This document shows positions 38,466 to 50,296 of a stretch of 64,000 nt of DNA, one piece after another. The notes beneath the pieces were generated by a model. The model ran no database searches. It was not told the DNA's origin and was given only the letters and a program-made list of their open reading frames with translations. This stretch comes from Lentinus brumalis (taxonomy: Eukaryota > Basidiomycota > Agaricomycetes > Polyporales > Polyporaceae): assembly GCA_001792895.1 (NCBI GenBank), contig MARA01000002.1:558001-622000 (forward strand), read 5' to 3'. Position 1 is the first letter of the stretch. Each line of letters opens with the position of its first letter. The position numbers and the translations under genes are program-made.

Positions 38466-40110
38466 CATACTGTGTGAGCCATGCTTGCATCAGCATTACA
38501 TACCATCACGAACTCAAATGTATTCGCGCCTGCCAGAGCCGCGTGCCACTGGTGGTTCATTGACTTGTTGCTTCTGCCCGTAGATCGCCGACTTGAGACG
38601 CCGCCATAACGCAAACACTGCACTTTGAGTCTTCAAGCTGGCATCAGTCTCATCCCTACACACACGTAGGCATGCAGCCTGCGTCTGCTCCATCCCTGGG
38701 TGTGTCAGTTCTTCTATAGCCGAGTGCATGAGTTACTGAGCTACTTACATGATGGTAGTCCCGCTGCAGGCTTTGAGATTCCATCCCCACTGAGGCGAGA
38801 ATCACCCGATCGCGAGCAGGCTCAGCTGATCAGCGCCGACCTGCACGGCAAGTCCCATGTGCCTGAGCAGCTTGTTGCATAAAACGCGCACAAACTTGCA
38901 GACCATTTGGTCGAGCAGGTTGTTATTCCAGGTTATTCCCGACTTCCAGCAACTGAAGATGCCTTATCCGGAGAACGCGCTAGATCTCCTCACGCCGTAC
39001 TTTCCAGTCTTCTCCACTGCCCCGGCGTCCACGAACGTCTTTGACCCGAGCGTGTCTGCCATCCTAGGTGGTTCGAACCCCGTCCTGCTCCCGGACGAAG
39101 GATGGCCGCGATGCGGCAACTGCGAAGATAACATCCTGATTCCCTACATCCAGATCAACGTCTCCTCTTCCCACACACCCGCCGAGTTTCGACAGAAAGT
39201 GGGCGTTGAGGCACAACCCGGGCACACCGTACTGCTCCAGGTGTTCATCTGCGCCGAAGACGAGTGCGCTGATTGCTTTGGGGAGCGGCTGGTCGGGGCG
39301 TTCGACGATGCCTTCCTCGTGCGGGTCATCGAGGTCACCCCGGAGTCGGCGAACACCGCGGCGGTGGAGGAGACCCGTGCAAGACTGGCCGCGGACAGGT
39401 TCTTCATCCCGCAGGGCGTTATATCCGGGTGGAAGCCGGGGAACCCGGAGATGCTGCACGAGGCGGTGAACACCGAGATTGAATACGACGACCCGCAGTA
39501 TCTGGAGCATGCGCCTGCGCCCGGGCTCAAGCTCCTCGGGTTTCCGGTCCAAGGTACGTCAACGTTCTCCGGACAGGGCCAGGCGCCATGATTACGGGGA
39601 ACTCATTCGTTGGGCTGCAGGAAAGTACTACACCTCGATTATCGACCGGTGCCCGAAGCCGGTCCTTCCGGAACAGGCGGCGGAGCATGATGTGCGCTGC
39701 TTGCTGCAGCTCGGAACTGACGGTAATATTGGAGATGAACCGGCGAGTCCTTACGAGGTAAGCACGAAATGATCAAATGGGTTCCGGTGAATAGTCTGTC
39801 GCTGACGCGGGGTACGCAGGTCTACACTGTGGGACATACTTGGATTGAGCAGTGCACGGTGCATCCTGACGTGCTGTCGATGACTATTGGCGGGGACTGG
39901 TGACACTGATGCGCAATCCAGCGAGGGAATTCCCGTGTTGAAACGCTCTCCAGCGTGTGGTCATCATCTTTATTTGTCCAATGGATGCAAGACTCGCTCA
40001 ATCTGAGACCCCCTACCCGTGGGTCTCTGTCAGGGACATTCAGTGGTGACAGCGGGATCTTGACGGTAGCTTCGTTCCTACATGTCTACTTGGGGAGGTT
40101 AACAATGAGA
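38466..40110 (+). repeat. Tandem duplication, unit A
   Basis: Matches unit B (about 40,342-41,938), including 5' flanking blocks (TATTCGCGCCTG, CTTCTATAGCCGAGTGCATG, AAAACGCGCACAAACTTGCA), the coding region, and 3' flanking blocks such as GCTTCGTTCCTACATGTCTA. Within the coding exons the offset is exactly 1,785 bases. The flanks have accumulated small indels. Confidence 0.85.
38959..39903 (+). CDS. DUF1963 (YwqG)-like protein, copy A
   Basis: Function unknown; the family is small cytosolic proteins found in bacteria and eukaryotes. Three exons (38,959-39,553, 39,621-39,757, 39,820-39,903) splice in phase to a 271-residue product. Resemblance to the family rests on GGSNPVLLPDEGWPRCGNC, then IQINVSS, a long LLQVFICA strand, two CxxC-like pairs (CGNC, CADC) and a C-terminal LLQLGTDGNIG then WIEQC. 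That is a pattern match, not a search. An open frame continues upstream (VIPDFQQLKM), so the true start may lie in an earlier exon. It is 94% identical to copy B over exon 1 (12 differences in 198 residues). Confidence 0.75.
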
Positions 40111-40743
40111 TAAACGACTGAACACTGCGCCAACGTACTTGGCCGACTATCAGCTCAGCAATCATTCCGCCATGTTCGGCAAGGAGAAGAGGTCGACGGA
40201 GGGAAGGAAAGGTGTCCTAAAGACTCACAGGTGCTGTAGGCTTAACCGAGGCTGACAACTACCGGCCCGGCCTGCCCTCACAGTACTTGCTAGTGGCTAT
40301 TCCGTTGTTTGCAACATACTCACACGACGCTGCACAGCGAGTAGTGCTTGCATAAGCATCACGAATTCAAGCGTATTCGCGCCTGAGCGTGGTTCACTGA
40401 CTTGCTTCTGCCCCACAACGTGAACACAGTACCCGGGTCAAGCTGGCCCCTACACACTCGTAGGCATGCATTTTGCGTCTGCTCCATCCCTGGGTGAGTC
40501 AGTTCTTCTATAGCCGAGTGCATGGTCACTGAGCTACATACATGTTGGTAGTCCCGCTGGAGGCTTTGAAATTTGAAATTTCATCCCCACTGAGGCCAGA
40601 ATCAACCCGAGCAGGCTCACTTGATCAGCGCCGACCTGCACGGCAAGTTCCATGTGCCTGACAAGCATGTTGCATAAAACGCGCACAAACTTGCAGACCA
40701 TTTGGTCGAGCATATTGTTGTTCCCGACCTCCAGCAACTGAAG
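39904..40743. other. Spacer between the duplicated genes
   Basis: Contains the 3' flank of unit A and the 5' flank of unit B. The 5' flank copies that of unit A, so regulatory sequence was duplicated with the gene. Confidence 0.6.
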
Positions 40744-41938
40744 ATGCCTTATCCGGAGAACGCACTCGATCTCCTCACGCCGTACTTTCCAGTCTTCTCC
40801 ACTGCCCCGGCGTCCACAAACGTCTTTGACCCGAGCGTGTCTGCCATCCTAGGTGGCTCGAACCCCGTCCTGCTCCCGGACGAAGGATGGCCGCGGTGCG
40901 GCAGTTGCGAAGATAACATCTTGATTCCCTTCATCCAGATCAACGTCTCCTCTTCCCACACACCCGCCGAGTTTCGACAGAAAGTGGGCGTTGAGGCAGA
41001 ACCCGGGCACACCATACTGCTTCAGGTGTTCATTTGCGCCGAAGACGATTGCGCCGATTGCTTTGGGGCGCGCCTGTTCGGGGCGTTCGACGATGCGTTC
41101 CTCGTGCGGGTCATCGAGGTCACCGTAGAGTCGGCAAACACGGCCGCGGTGGAGGAGACCCGTGCAGGGCTGGCCGCAGACAGGTTCTTCATCCCGCAGC
41201 GCGTTATATCCGGGTGGACGCCGGGGAACCCGGAGATGCTGCACGAGGCGGTGAACAATGAGATTGAATACGACGACCCGCAGTATCTGGAGCATGCGCC
41301 TGCTCCCGGACTCAAGCTGCTTGGGTTCCCGGTCCAAGGTACGTTATGCGTTCACGTTCTCCAGACTCAGGCGTGATCAGGATCTCATTCGTCGGCCTGC
41401 AGGGAAGTACTACAGTTCGATTATCGAACGATGCCCGAAGTCGGTTCGTCCGGAACAGGCGTCGGAGCACGATGTCCGTTGCTTGTTGCAGCTCGGGACT
41501 GACTGTGATATCGAAGATGGGCCGGTGAGTGCTGATGCTGTGACAGTGAAGTGATCAATTGGGTTCCGGCAATCCGTTGCTGACGCGGAGAACGCAGGGA
41601 ATCTACGCTACGGGCAATACTTGGATCGAGCAGTGCACGGTGCATCCTGACGTACTGTCTATGACTATCGGCGGGGACTGGTGATATGCGCAATGCAGCG
41701 AAGGAACTTCCGTGTTGAAGTGCTCCCCAGCGTGCGGTCAGACATCGTGACATTCCGTCCAACGGTTGCGAGACTCGCTCAATCAGAGACTACCTCATCC
41801 CCATACCCATGCACTATTGAACACTCTGGGCCTCGAGCAGGCAATTGATGGTGACCTCCTGATTAAGATGCCATATCTAGCGGGATCTTGACGGCAGCTT
41901 CGTTCCTACATGTCTACTTGGGGGAGGATAACAAGCCA
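40342..41938 (+). repeat. Tandem duplication, unit B
   Basis: Second copy of the unit described at 38,466-40,110, with about 90% or more identity in the coding exons and lower identity in the flanks. Confidence 0.85.
40744..41684 (+). CDS. DUF1963 (YwqG)-like protein, copy B
   Basis: Tandem paralogue of the gene at 38,959. Exons at 40,744-41,338, 41,403-41,524 and 41,598-41,684 give 267 residues. Exon 1 differs from copy A at 12 of 198 positions, mostly conservative. At the end of exon 2 copy A's GGCGAGT has become GGTGAGT, making a new donor 15 bases earlier in the reading frame. The acceptor side reads GIYATGNTW instead of VYTVGHTW, and the frame stays open to ..SMTIGGDW. The upstream sequence reads IVVPDLQQLKM in frame, so an earlier start or exon is possible. 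Both copies look intact, so both may be functional. Confidence 0.73.
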
Positions 41939-42369
41939 CTCGACGATGATGATGACCCTACAAAAGTACCGGATGGCTAATCAGGGTGATTTGACTTGAG
42001 TGAGAGGTACCGACGAGTAAACCACATGTGAAGGCATTAGTACTTGATGATGGAGCAACGGACCACAGCGGGAACAACACAGTATGCGCGTGATAGGTGC
42101 AGCCCTGAGGTGACGAGACCAGTTAGCCAGTCTACATCTCGGCTTCATTTAGATCGAGCCCGTTGATAGCCATCATCCGCCACGGAAGCGTCGGACTAAC
42201 AGAACAGTATATTACTTAATGCCTCCAGGGGAACAGGTAGGACGTCTCTTGACGTCTCATTACATACTTCACAGCCTAACAAGACAGCAATCGTGAGTGG
42301 GAATAGAGTACGACAAAGATGTAGCATGGATGGATCGTGAACGTTCGTAATCATCCGTAGCATGCAACG
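41939..42369. other. Intergenic region
   Basis: No gene recognised. It is the 3' flank of unit B and of the following minus-strand gene. Confidence 0.5.
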
Positions 42370-45300
42370 TCACCGACGCGCAGTTATGGCGGCAATGGTC
42401 AACATCCCGCCCAGAGCGCCGATGGTACCCACGACGGCCCAGTGCATGAATGGCTCAAACGGATGCCGCACCGCGACACGGCTCGTCACAGTAGCTCCAC
42501 GGAAAGAGTACAGCGTGATGCCGGTCATGAATGCAGCGATAGCCCAAGCGAGAAATACCAGCGGTAACGAGAAGATGATGCTCCTGCTCTGTAGACAATG
42601 GGTGCCATGGGTGAGGCGAAGTTGATGAGAGGAGAGGGGCAGCTGCATACCGATGAGATCATGAGGCCCTCTCCACCGAGGTAGACGATGGTCCGATCGA
42701 GTTCAGCCTTGTATCTGAATAGCGCTATGACTGCAGAGACCATACTTGACGTGGAGAACGCTATGGCGAGGAAGCCCGCTAGTCGCGGGACGTCGTCCAG
42801 TTGAGGTAATGACAGGAAGGTGACGGATGCGCTGAGGATAACAGCAGCCTAGGAAGCATACGCGAATTAGCAACACGAAGGTTCGGACGGACTCGCATCA
42901 TGAGACGTACCACCAGACATGCGCACGCGCTAACCATGAGGACAGGCCCGGTGTTGTAGATACCGCTCTCTTCATCGAAGCTCTGGTGGAAAGAGCGGCT
43001 GAGGAAGATGTACGGAATGCCCAAGCAAAGGCAGCTGATTATGAAGTCCAGCACTGCGCGGTAGAATGGAGTGCGCGGCCTTTGCACGCCCTTGATTGCG
43101 TCGCGCGGCAGGGGCTTGTTCGGACGGAAGGACAGTTGACGCCATTGCGCTGCACACACAGTGAGCCGAGGTCAAGGTATGTGCGCCGTCATCACTCACC
43201 GATGCGCAGGAGTACACGGGAGATGACACGAGTCTGTACGACCAGGGTGTTGGTTGACGCCGTATCGAACGAGCGCAGCAGGTTCATAAGCTCCTGGCAT
43301 TCTTGAGGCGCAAATGGAGGTGGCGCAGGACGAGAGGATGGCAGGAGGCAGTCTAGATGCAATGGTTCAGTGAGATATCCAAGAATGACTCGAGACCGCT
43401 TACCGGTGTAAGACCACTTCAAGGCATCCATAGCTTCCGTCTTGGTCTCCGGCGCCAACGGAACATGCGCGGGGTGGCCTTCAATGAAGCACCAGTAGCG
43501 ATATTCCATGTCGAGCTCTGGCACAATGTCAATGAGGTCTGGCGATTGATACAAAACCGTGAAGAACTGACTGTCGTCGTCCGTGAACTGCTCAAGTACC
43601 AAGCCGCCCCCAGAGATAGTAGGAGGTGGAACCGAGGTGAGAACGCGCATTTGGTGATTCACCCAACACTGCTCCAGCTTCAGCTCGGGCTTGAGCGTAC
43701 CGGTGTTCTTCACCCACAGCTCCCACCCGTGCGGAGGAGGCAAGGCCGTCTCCCTCACCACGTACTTCTCGAGGTACTCCGTCACGCGCTGCAGATGCCT
43801 CGTGTTGCGCAGGTCAATGTCGGTTGTGACACGCAGTGCCGGATGGTGGTAGTACTGCGAGCTATCCGGGAGGACGTGTTCCACCCATCCGAGCGTCTGG
43901 AGGGTGCGCGAGGTGGCAAGGTCGGTGGTGATCGGGCCGGAAGCGAACGTCGCAACGATATGAGTAGTCTTTCCGCGGCTCGGACCAGTCTTCCTGTCGG
44001 TATGGGCGAAAGGAAGGAGAGGCATGCGTTCACTTCTGCGATGTCAGCAGAAGAAAATCATGATAAGCAGTGAGGATGTACTGACTCGATATCGTGGTTA
44101 ACAGTCTCCGCAAGAGACGCACCATCCCTTTCACCAAGGCTGTACGCGGATGAGGGGGCCGCCTGTCGAGGCATCCTGAAGCCACATGAGCACATGAGCA
44201 GGATTCGGTGGACAGAGACCTACTGGTTGCCAATAACATCCTGCGCAGGTGGAAGTGGGAACCGCATTGGAGCAGGGGATTCGTGAATGTGTGTCTCCTC
44301 GTGCGCCATCTCTGGAACCGGCATAGGATGAGCCCTATTATACGCCTGTCAGCATGGGTAGCAAGATAGGTAGCGATTACGGACGCACTCTGGCATAGTC
44401 ACAGTCTCAGCAGATGGCATAGTCACAGTCTCAGCAGATGGCATAGACATAGTCTGGACTTCTGCGGCATATTGGTCCGCGAACGGATCATCGGAGAACC
44501 TGCGTGACGGTCAGCGCGGAGGAGCGAAGTGTGAACACCATAGAACGCATACCGAACACTGGAACTACGACCACGCGTCTGGTCCGAGATGAGTTGCCCG
44601 TAGGAAGAGGTCAGGGACGACTGGCTTGCCTTGCTTGAGAGGTTGCCGGACTGGGTGCTAGGCTCTACGGCATGCGGGGCAGGCTCAGACAAGCTCGAGT
44701 GCGAAGCTTCGTGACCCAAAGCAGGCTCCTCACTCCACGCGAACGTTGCGTCGTCTGACGGGATTGGGACATGCGAGACCGTAGGAGGGTCAGCAACTTG
44801 AGGCTCAGTAGGTGCTGGCTCAACGACGGGCGCGGGCGCCGCAGTGGACGTAACGGTGGGCACAACGGAGTCGGAGTAGGAGAAGTAGTCCGGGCGCGGA
44901 TCTTCAATGACACCCGGCGCAGGAGGCTCTGCCGCCAGAGGGGGAAGGGCAGACTCGGGTGAAGGCTCGGGGAGAGCAGGCTCCTGTTCAACGGGAGCAG
45001 GCGCATCTTGCGGGATAATGACCGGGCTATTGAGGACGATAGGTTCTGGCGCAGAAGTAGGAATGGGATCACTGAAACCGAAGGGCTCCGAGGCATGTGC
45101 GGGTGGCTGTGATGGAAGTGCTACAGGTGCCTGCTCTGGAGAGGTTGTGAGTGGAATGGGCTCCGCGACCGCGGGCGGAGACGCGGGCTCCAATGCGGAC
45201 TCGGCCGTCGCTGCGACATTCGCAAGAGGAGAATGTCCGACCGGGGCAGCTTCCGTATCTGCGGCAGCTTCGCGGGCAGGAGACTCAGCGACAGGACTAA

Positions 45301-45535
45301 CGGCATGGTGGACCTCTTCTGGGGGAGGAGTCTGCGCCCGCGCAGTATCCAACTTCAAGGAGTTCTTCGACGACGATCGGGAGAGCTTGCCGACTTGCGA
45401 GAATGAGAGACCAGTCGACGCTCGGCGTGCTACAGTCGTCAAGCGGTTTCTGAACGACTTCGCGGGAGCGGGGGAAGCTGGGCGACTAGGCGAGCCAGAG
45501 ATTGTGTCGGTTCGCTTGGGAGTGGAGGAAGCCAT
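42370..45535 (-). CDS. Proline-rich, WW-like, multi-TM membrane protein
   Basis: Function unknown. At least nine exons join in phase into one long protein, starting MASSTPKRTDTISG (45,535) and ending ..IAAITARR (stop 42,370-42,372). The N-terminal roughly 330 residues are Pro/Ala/Ser/Glu-rich and probably disordered. Two perfect MPSAETVT repeats follow (44,391-44,438). A central WW-like segment reads LPPPHGWELWV then CWVNHQMR, where a canonical WW domain has YYVDH. The C-terminus has an estimated three to five hydrophobic helices (FIISCLCLGIPYIFL, LAGFLAIAFSTSSMVSAVIAL, IIFSLPLVFLAWAIAAFM, FMHWAVVGTIGALGGM). Introns near 44,020-44,075, 44,175-44,222 and 44,338-44,391 link parts that look like separate genes if read only as uninterrupted ORFs. 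WW-type membrane proteins of this layout are known in basidiomycetes. The exact family is not certain. Confidence 0.75.
44391..44438 (-). repeat. In-frame 24-bp tandem repeat
   Basis: Two perfect copies of a 24-base unit (8 residues, MPSAETVT on the minus strand) with a decayed third copy to the right, inside an exon of the membrane-protein gene. Confidence 0.9.
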
Positions 45536-46389
45536 AGCGGTAGGCGATCACGTAGATCGAGAGGGTTTGAGAGTAGCGGTCTGGAGGCCGTGCTCCTGAT
45601 GGTGGTGGACGGCAAGACAGCGGCGACGTATATACTGGCGAGACACGCCTGCCAGGCCTTCCTCAAGGCGTGTGCAACATCATGTTCCACGACTCACGAG
45701 ATTGTAGCGATCCGATTTGCCTACAACAACGCGTGCTGAACACACGTGTCGAGAGACGCACGAGATCTTGGGTAGATAGAAGACGAGTGCTCTTGGGATT
45801 GGTGCTCACAATAGAAGATGCTTACACCAAACGACGGGGTATCTTGAGACGAGGCGTTTGATCGTATGAACAAGGAATTGCGGTGGAACAAGGGGACCGA
45901 CGTTGATCTCAAGACTGAAGTGCAACCAGCGGTTACGGCGGACGGTATCACCTCGCCATGCTGATGTCTGGCGGAAATGAACTGCGTCCAGAGTTCATAC
46001 ACTCACGATTAGACCCAACGTGTCCATACGCAGCTCTCGGCAGCAATCTGACCCCTCAATATCAGGTTCATTGAAGTCGTGTGGTGGTCTCTGGTCGTGT
46101 CCATCTCGGCGGCGTGAAGTTGACCGGCACCGTTTGCCTTGACAGGATTACACGCGCATTCATGAGTGCAGAAGACTCTGGTAGCACAGAAGTCAGACTC
46201 AGAGCAGTGGAAAAAAATGTTAAGTAGTCGTCAGCGGGCGAGGACGTGGTGGTCGAGGTGGAAGGGTAGCACTGCAGACCGAAGTGACGCGCGCAGTGCG
46301 CTGCTCACGATCCTTCCACGTCGACCTCCCCGTCATTCCAACGTCGACCCTTGCCTTTATTCCTCTATTCTGCACTGTGAAGTGCCATC
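45536..46389. other. Divergent promoter region
   Basis: 854 bases between the starts of the minus-strand membrane-protein gene and the plus-strand SEC27. They presumably hold both promoters. No ORF or obvious TATA box was seen. Confidence 0.5.
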
Positions 46390-49388
46390 ATGTTGTTGGA
46401 CATCAACGTGAGCAGAACGCGCACATATATATTGCTAGGCATCTGCTCAACATGTTTGGACTAGCGGAAACTCTTCACTCGCTCGGATCGCGTAAAAGGC
46501 GTCGACTTCCACCCGACCGAGCCTTGGATCCTCACCGGTCTCTACAACGGCACGGTCAACATCTACAACCATGACACAGGCGCACTCATAAAGACATTCG
46601 AGGTCGCGGAGGTCCCGGTGCGATGTGTCCGCTTCATCCCCCGCAAGAACTGGTTCGTCGCGGGCTCCGACGATTTCCAGCTACGCGTCTTCAACTACAA
46701 CACGCACGAGAAGGTTGCCGCCTTTGAAGCGCACCCCGACTACATCCGGTGCCTGACGGTCCACCCCACGGCGAGCATCGTCTTGACGGGAAGCGATGAC
46801 ATGACAATCAAGGCTTGGGACTGGGACAAGCAGTGGAGGTGTATCCAGGTGCGTACGCATGGTCTCGTATGCGGGGCAGCTTGTTGACGGCGTTGTAGAC
46901 ATACGAGGGGCACACGCACTACATCATGAACATCGCCGTCAACCCCAAAGACCCGAATACCTTCGCGTCCTCATGTCTGGACCGGACAGTGAAGATGTGG
47001 TCACTCGGCTCCTCCTCGCCCAACTTCACCATGGAGGCACACGACAAGGGCGTCAACTACGTCGAGTTCTATCCCGGCGCGGACAAGCCCTACCTCGTTA
47101 CCGCGAGCGACGACAAGACGGTGAAGATCTGGGACTACCTCAGCAAGAGCTGCGTGCAGACGCTCGAGGGCCACTCTAACAACGTCCTCTTTGCCGTGTT
47201 CCACCCGAACCTTCCGCTCATCATCAGCGGCGGCGAGGACGGGACTGTCAAGCTCTGGAACAGCGGCACGTACCGCCTCGAGAACACCCTCAGCTATGCC
47301 TTGGAGCGCGCATGGTGCGTTGCACTCCGGAAAGCTGGAAACGAGGTCGCCATCGGTTATGACGAAGGTCTCGTCGTCGTGAAGGTCAGCATATCCTCTG
47401 TGTAATAGACCGCGCATATACTCAGCCCTTTGCAGCTCGGACGCGACGAGCCCACGTACAGCATGGACCCGTCCGGCAAGCTCGTCTACACGCGCAACAA
47501 CGAAGTGCTGTCTGCGAACATTCAGACGATCCAGGCGGACTCGGTCACGGACGGCAACCGGATACCGCTGTCAATCAAGGAGCTCGGCACGACTGAGGTG
47601 TTTGCGACGTCGCTCGTGCACTCGCCCAACGGCCGCTTCATCACTGTTGTGGGAGACGGCGAGTACATCGTCTACACTGCCCTGGCATGGCGCAACAAGT
47701 CGTTTGGAAATGGCAACTCCTTCGCGTGGGCCGGCGACTCGAACACGTACGCGGTGCTCGAGGGCCGTATGAAGGTGCGGGTGTACAAGAACTTCCGTGA
47801 GCGCGGCGGTGCGGGCATGAAGGGTGCAGGATCATGGGCTATTGACGGCATCCACGGCGGCACTCTTCTTGGCGCACGGGGTGCTGGCTTCGTCCTCTTC
47901 TGGGACTGGGAGACCGGTGAGATTGTGCGGAGGATAGAGGTAGATGCCAAGAACGTGAGTAGGCAGTCGCTTTCGACTCCGCGTCTTGCTCATGCGTCAT
48001 GCAGGTTTACTGGTCGGGCTCGGGTGACTTGGTCGCGATCACTACCGAAGATTCGTACTATGTCCTCCGCTTTGACCGCGATGCGTATAACGCGAAGCTC
48101 GAGTCAGGAGCTGACCTTGGCGACGAGGGTGTTGAGGAAGCATTCGAGCTTATAGCCGAGATCTCTGAGAGGTGGGTTCAGTGCGTATTCGTCGTTGCTG
48201 GGTCTGACAGCCTTGCAGCGTCAAGACCGCAAAGTGGATAGGCGATTGCCTCATTTACACCACCGCCGCAAACCGTCTCAATTACTTCATTGGAAGCGAA
48301 TCTTACACCATCACGCCCTTCGATACGTGAGTTCAGTCCCAGTCGGTCTGCAAGTGTTCGCATTGAAGCCGCCTGCAGTCCATTGTTCCTTCTCGGATAC
48401 ATCCCAGCACATAACCGTGTCTACCTCGTCGACAAGGATGTGAACGTCTACAGCTACTCGCTATCGCTCAGTATGGTTGAGTACCAGACCGCGGTCCTCC
48501 GGGGAGACATGGACGCCGCAGCGGAAATTCTCCCTTCCATCCCGAAAGATCATCGGAACAAGATCGCGACGTTCTTGGAAGGCAGAGGTAAGGTTGCACA
48601 CAAAGTCTCCCCAATCCCGGTGTTCACCTCTCTTTGTAGGACTTAAGGAGCTCGCGCTGGAAGTCACCACTGACCCGGATCAGAAGTTCGATCTCTCCTT
48701 GCAGCTGGACGACCTCGATGCCGCCGTGGAGATTGCGCGCACAGTACCAGAGCTTGAGGCCGAGACGAAGTGGAAGGCGATCGGAGATCGGGCACTGGCT
48801 GTGTGGCGGTTCGACCTCGCGCGGGAGAGTTTTGAGAAGGCAGGCGACTTGAATGCGTTGATGCTGCTGCTCCTGGCGGTGGGTGACCGGGACGGGCTGA
48901 CGAAGCTCGCAGCACAAGCAGGTGCGTCCACGTGTATCACACTTCCCATGGGTTCGTTATCTAACGTCACCGGACAGCGGACAAGGGCCAGAACAACCTC
49001 GCGTTCGCAACCCTGCTTCAGCTGGGCGACCCCAAAGCGTGCGTTGACCTGCTGGTCAAGACACACCGGGCGCCGGAGGCCGCCATGTTCGCGCGGACGT
49101 ACGCGCCGTCGAAGGTGCCCGAGGCCGTGCAGGCGTGGCGCGGGGACCTGCAGGCGAAAAAGCGGACGAAGCTCGCGGCGGGGATCGCAGACCCCACTGT
49201 GAACCCGGAGCTGTTCGAGGAGGGCTGGGAGGAGGCGCTGCAGCGCGAGACCAGTGCGCCGGCGCCGGGTGCTCCGCGCGTGAACGGGGATTCAGGTTCG
49301 TCTGCCTCCACGCTGTGGCAAGATCACCGCTGACCTGCCTTCTGCGCCGTGACTTGCAGCGGAGGATGCATCAGAGGAAGCAGAGTAA
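46390..49388 (+). CDS. SEC27: Coatomer subunit beta' (COPI)
   Basis: WD40 subunit of the COPI coat that drives Golgi-to-ER and intra-Golgi vesicle traffic and binds dilysine cargo signals. The first exon is only 18 nt (46,390-46,407, MLLDIN), joined over a 57-nt intron to [20 protein letters not shown], which is the conserved N-terminus of this subunit and fixes the start. Six or more WD repeats follow (for example TIKAWDW, TVKMWSL, TVKIWDY, TVKLWNS). The second propeller and the coatomer alpha-solenoid come next ([30 protein letters not shown]). The protein ends in an acidic tail, AEDASEEAE. The estimated length is about 840 residues, near the family norm. About nine introns join in phase and no defect was seen. 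Confidence 0.95.
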
Positions 49389-50296
49389 TTGTAGAGTTTT
49401 TGTTGTTATTTGGCCGGACGGTAATATTGCTGTATTCATGACGCGTGGTTCTCGTCTCGGTGGTCATCCTCCGGCTGGTCCAGCGACATTATTCCGACAC
49501 TCCTGAGGGAGACAGCTTCTGAGTGTGAGTGAGTGTATTTCTTCCAATCGCTCAACGTCGGCAAGACGTGGTCTCGACGCAAAAGCTGGATAGACTTGGG
49601 GTGTCGGCGTCCTGCGCTATGTTGGTATGTGTGCACATAGATGTGCGATGTGGCATTGACTGACCGCTGCACGTAGGGAACATTGGAGCTCGCTTGCAGC
49701 ACACCACAGCTGACGGGAGTGGCAATGCTTGCGAGCAATGAGGTGTGAGTTCTACTCATGACGAATTGGCGACAGGATCTACTTAAGCCACCCTGAGCTA
49801 GCCTCAGTACTGTAGCTGTGTTCAAGTGTGTTCACTGCATCGCGAGTCACAAGCCTTCGATGTTACTTCAACTTGGGCTCCATCTGCAGAGTCTCGGAGA
49901 GTATGGTGATGTTCTTGAACATTCATGATTGTTCGAGACTTCATTCCCTTAGACTAGACTCTGCGCGAGTGTTGGTCTACTTGGTGATACTTGTGTATTT
50001 GAGAAACATAGGTAGTATGCACAGAATACTAATACGCGAGGGTTGCTTGGAGATGCGATCCGGACGGGCGGCGAGGCTCCGGAGGTCGATTTAACGGAAG
50101 CTGTTGAGGTTGTTATGCTGGATAAACATGCTGTGATCCGGGAGGCCGGGTTGTGATCGGAGGCGTGCGCGGCAAGGTAACGCGGTGACCGAGGCGGAGA
50201 CTGGAGCCCTCGCTAGCCTTTCCTCCTCCTTCCATCGTCTGCTCGCTGTCTCGGGCGGCGTCCACGCCCTTCACGCCCTATTCCTCGCCGTCTGCC
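49389..50296. other. Intergenic region
   Basis: 3' flank of SEC27 and promoter of the chitin synthase gene. It is locally A/T-rich around 49,860-50,040. No gene recognised. Confidence 0.5.
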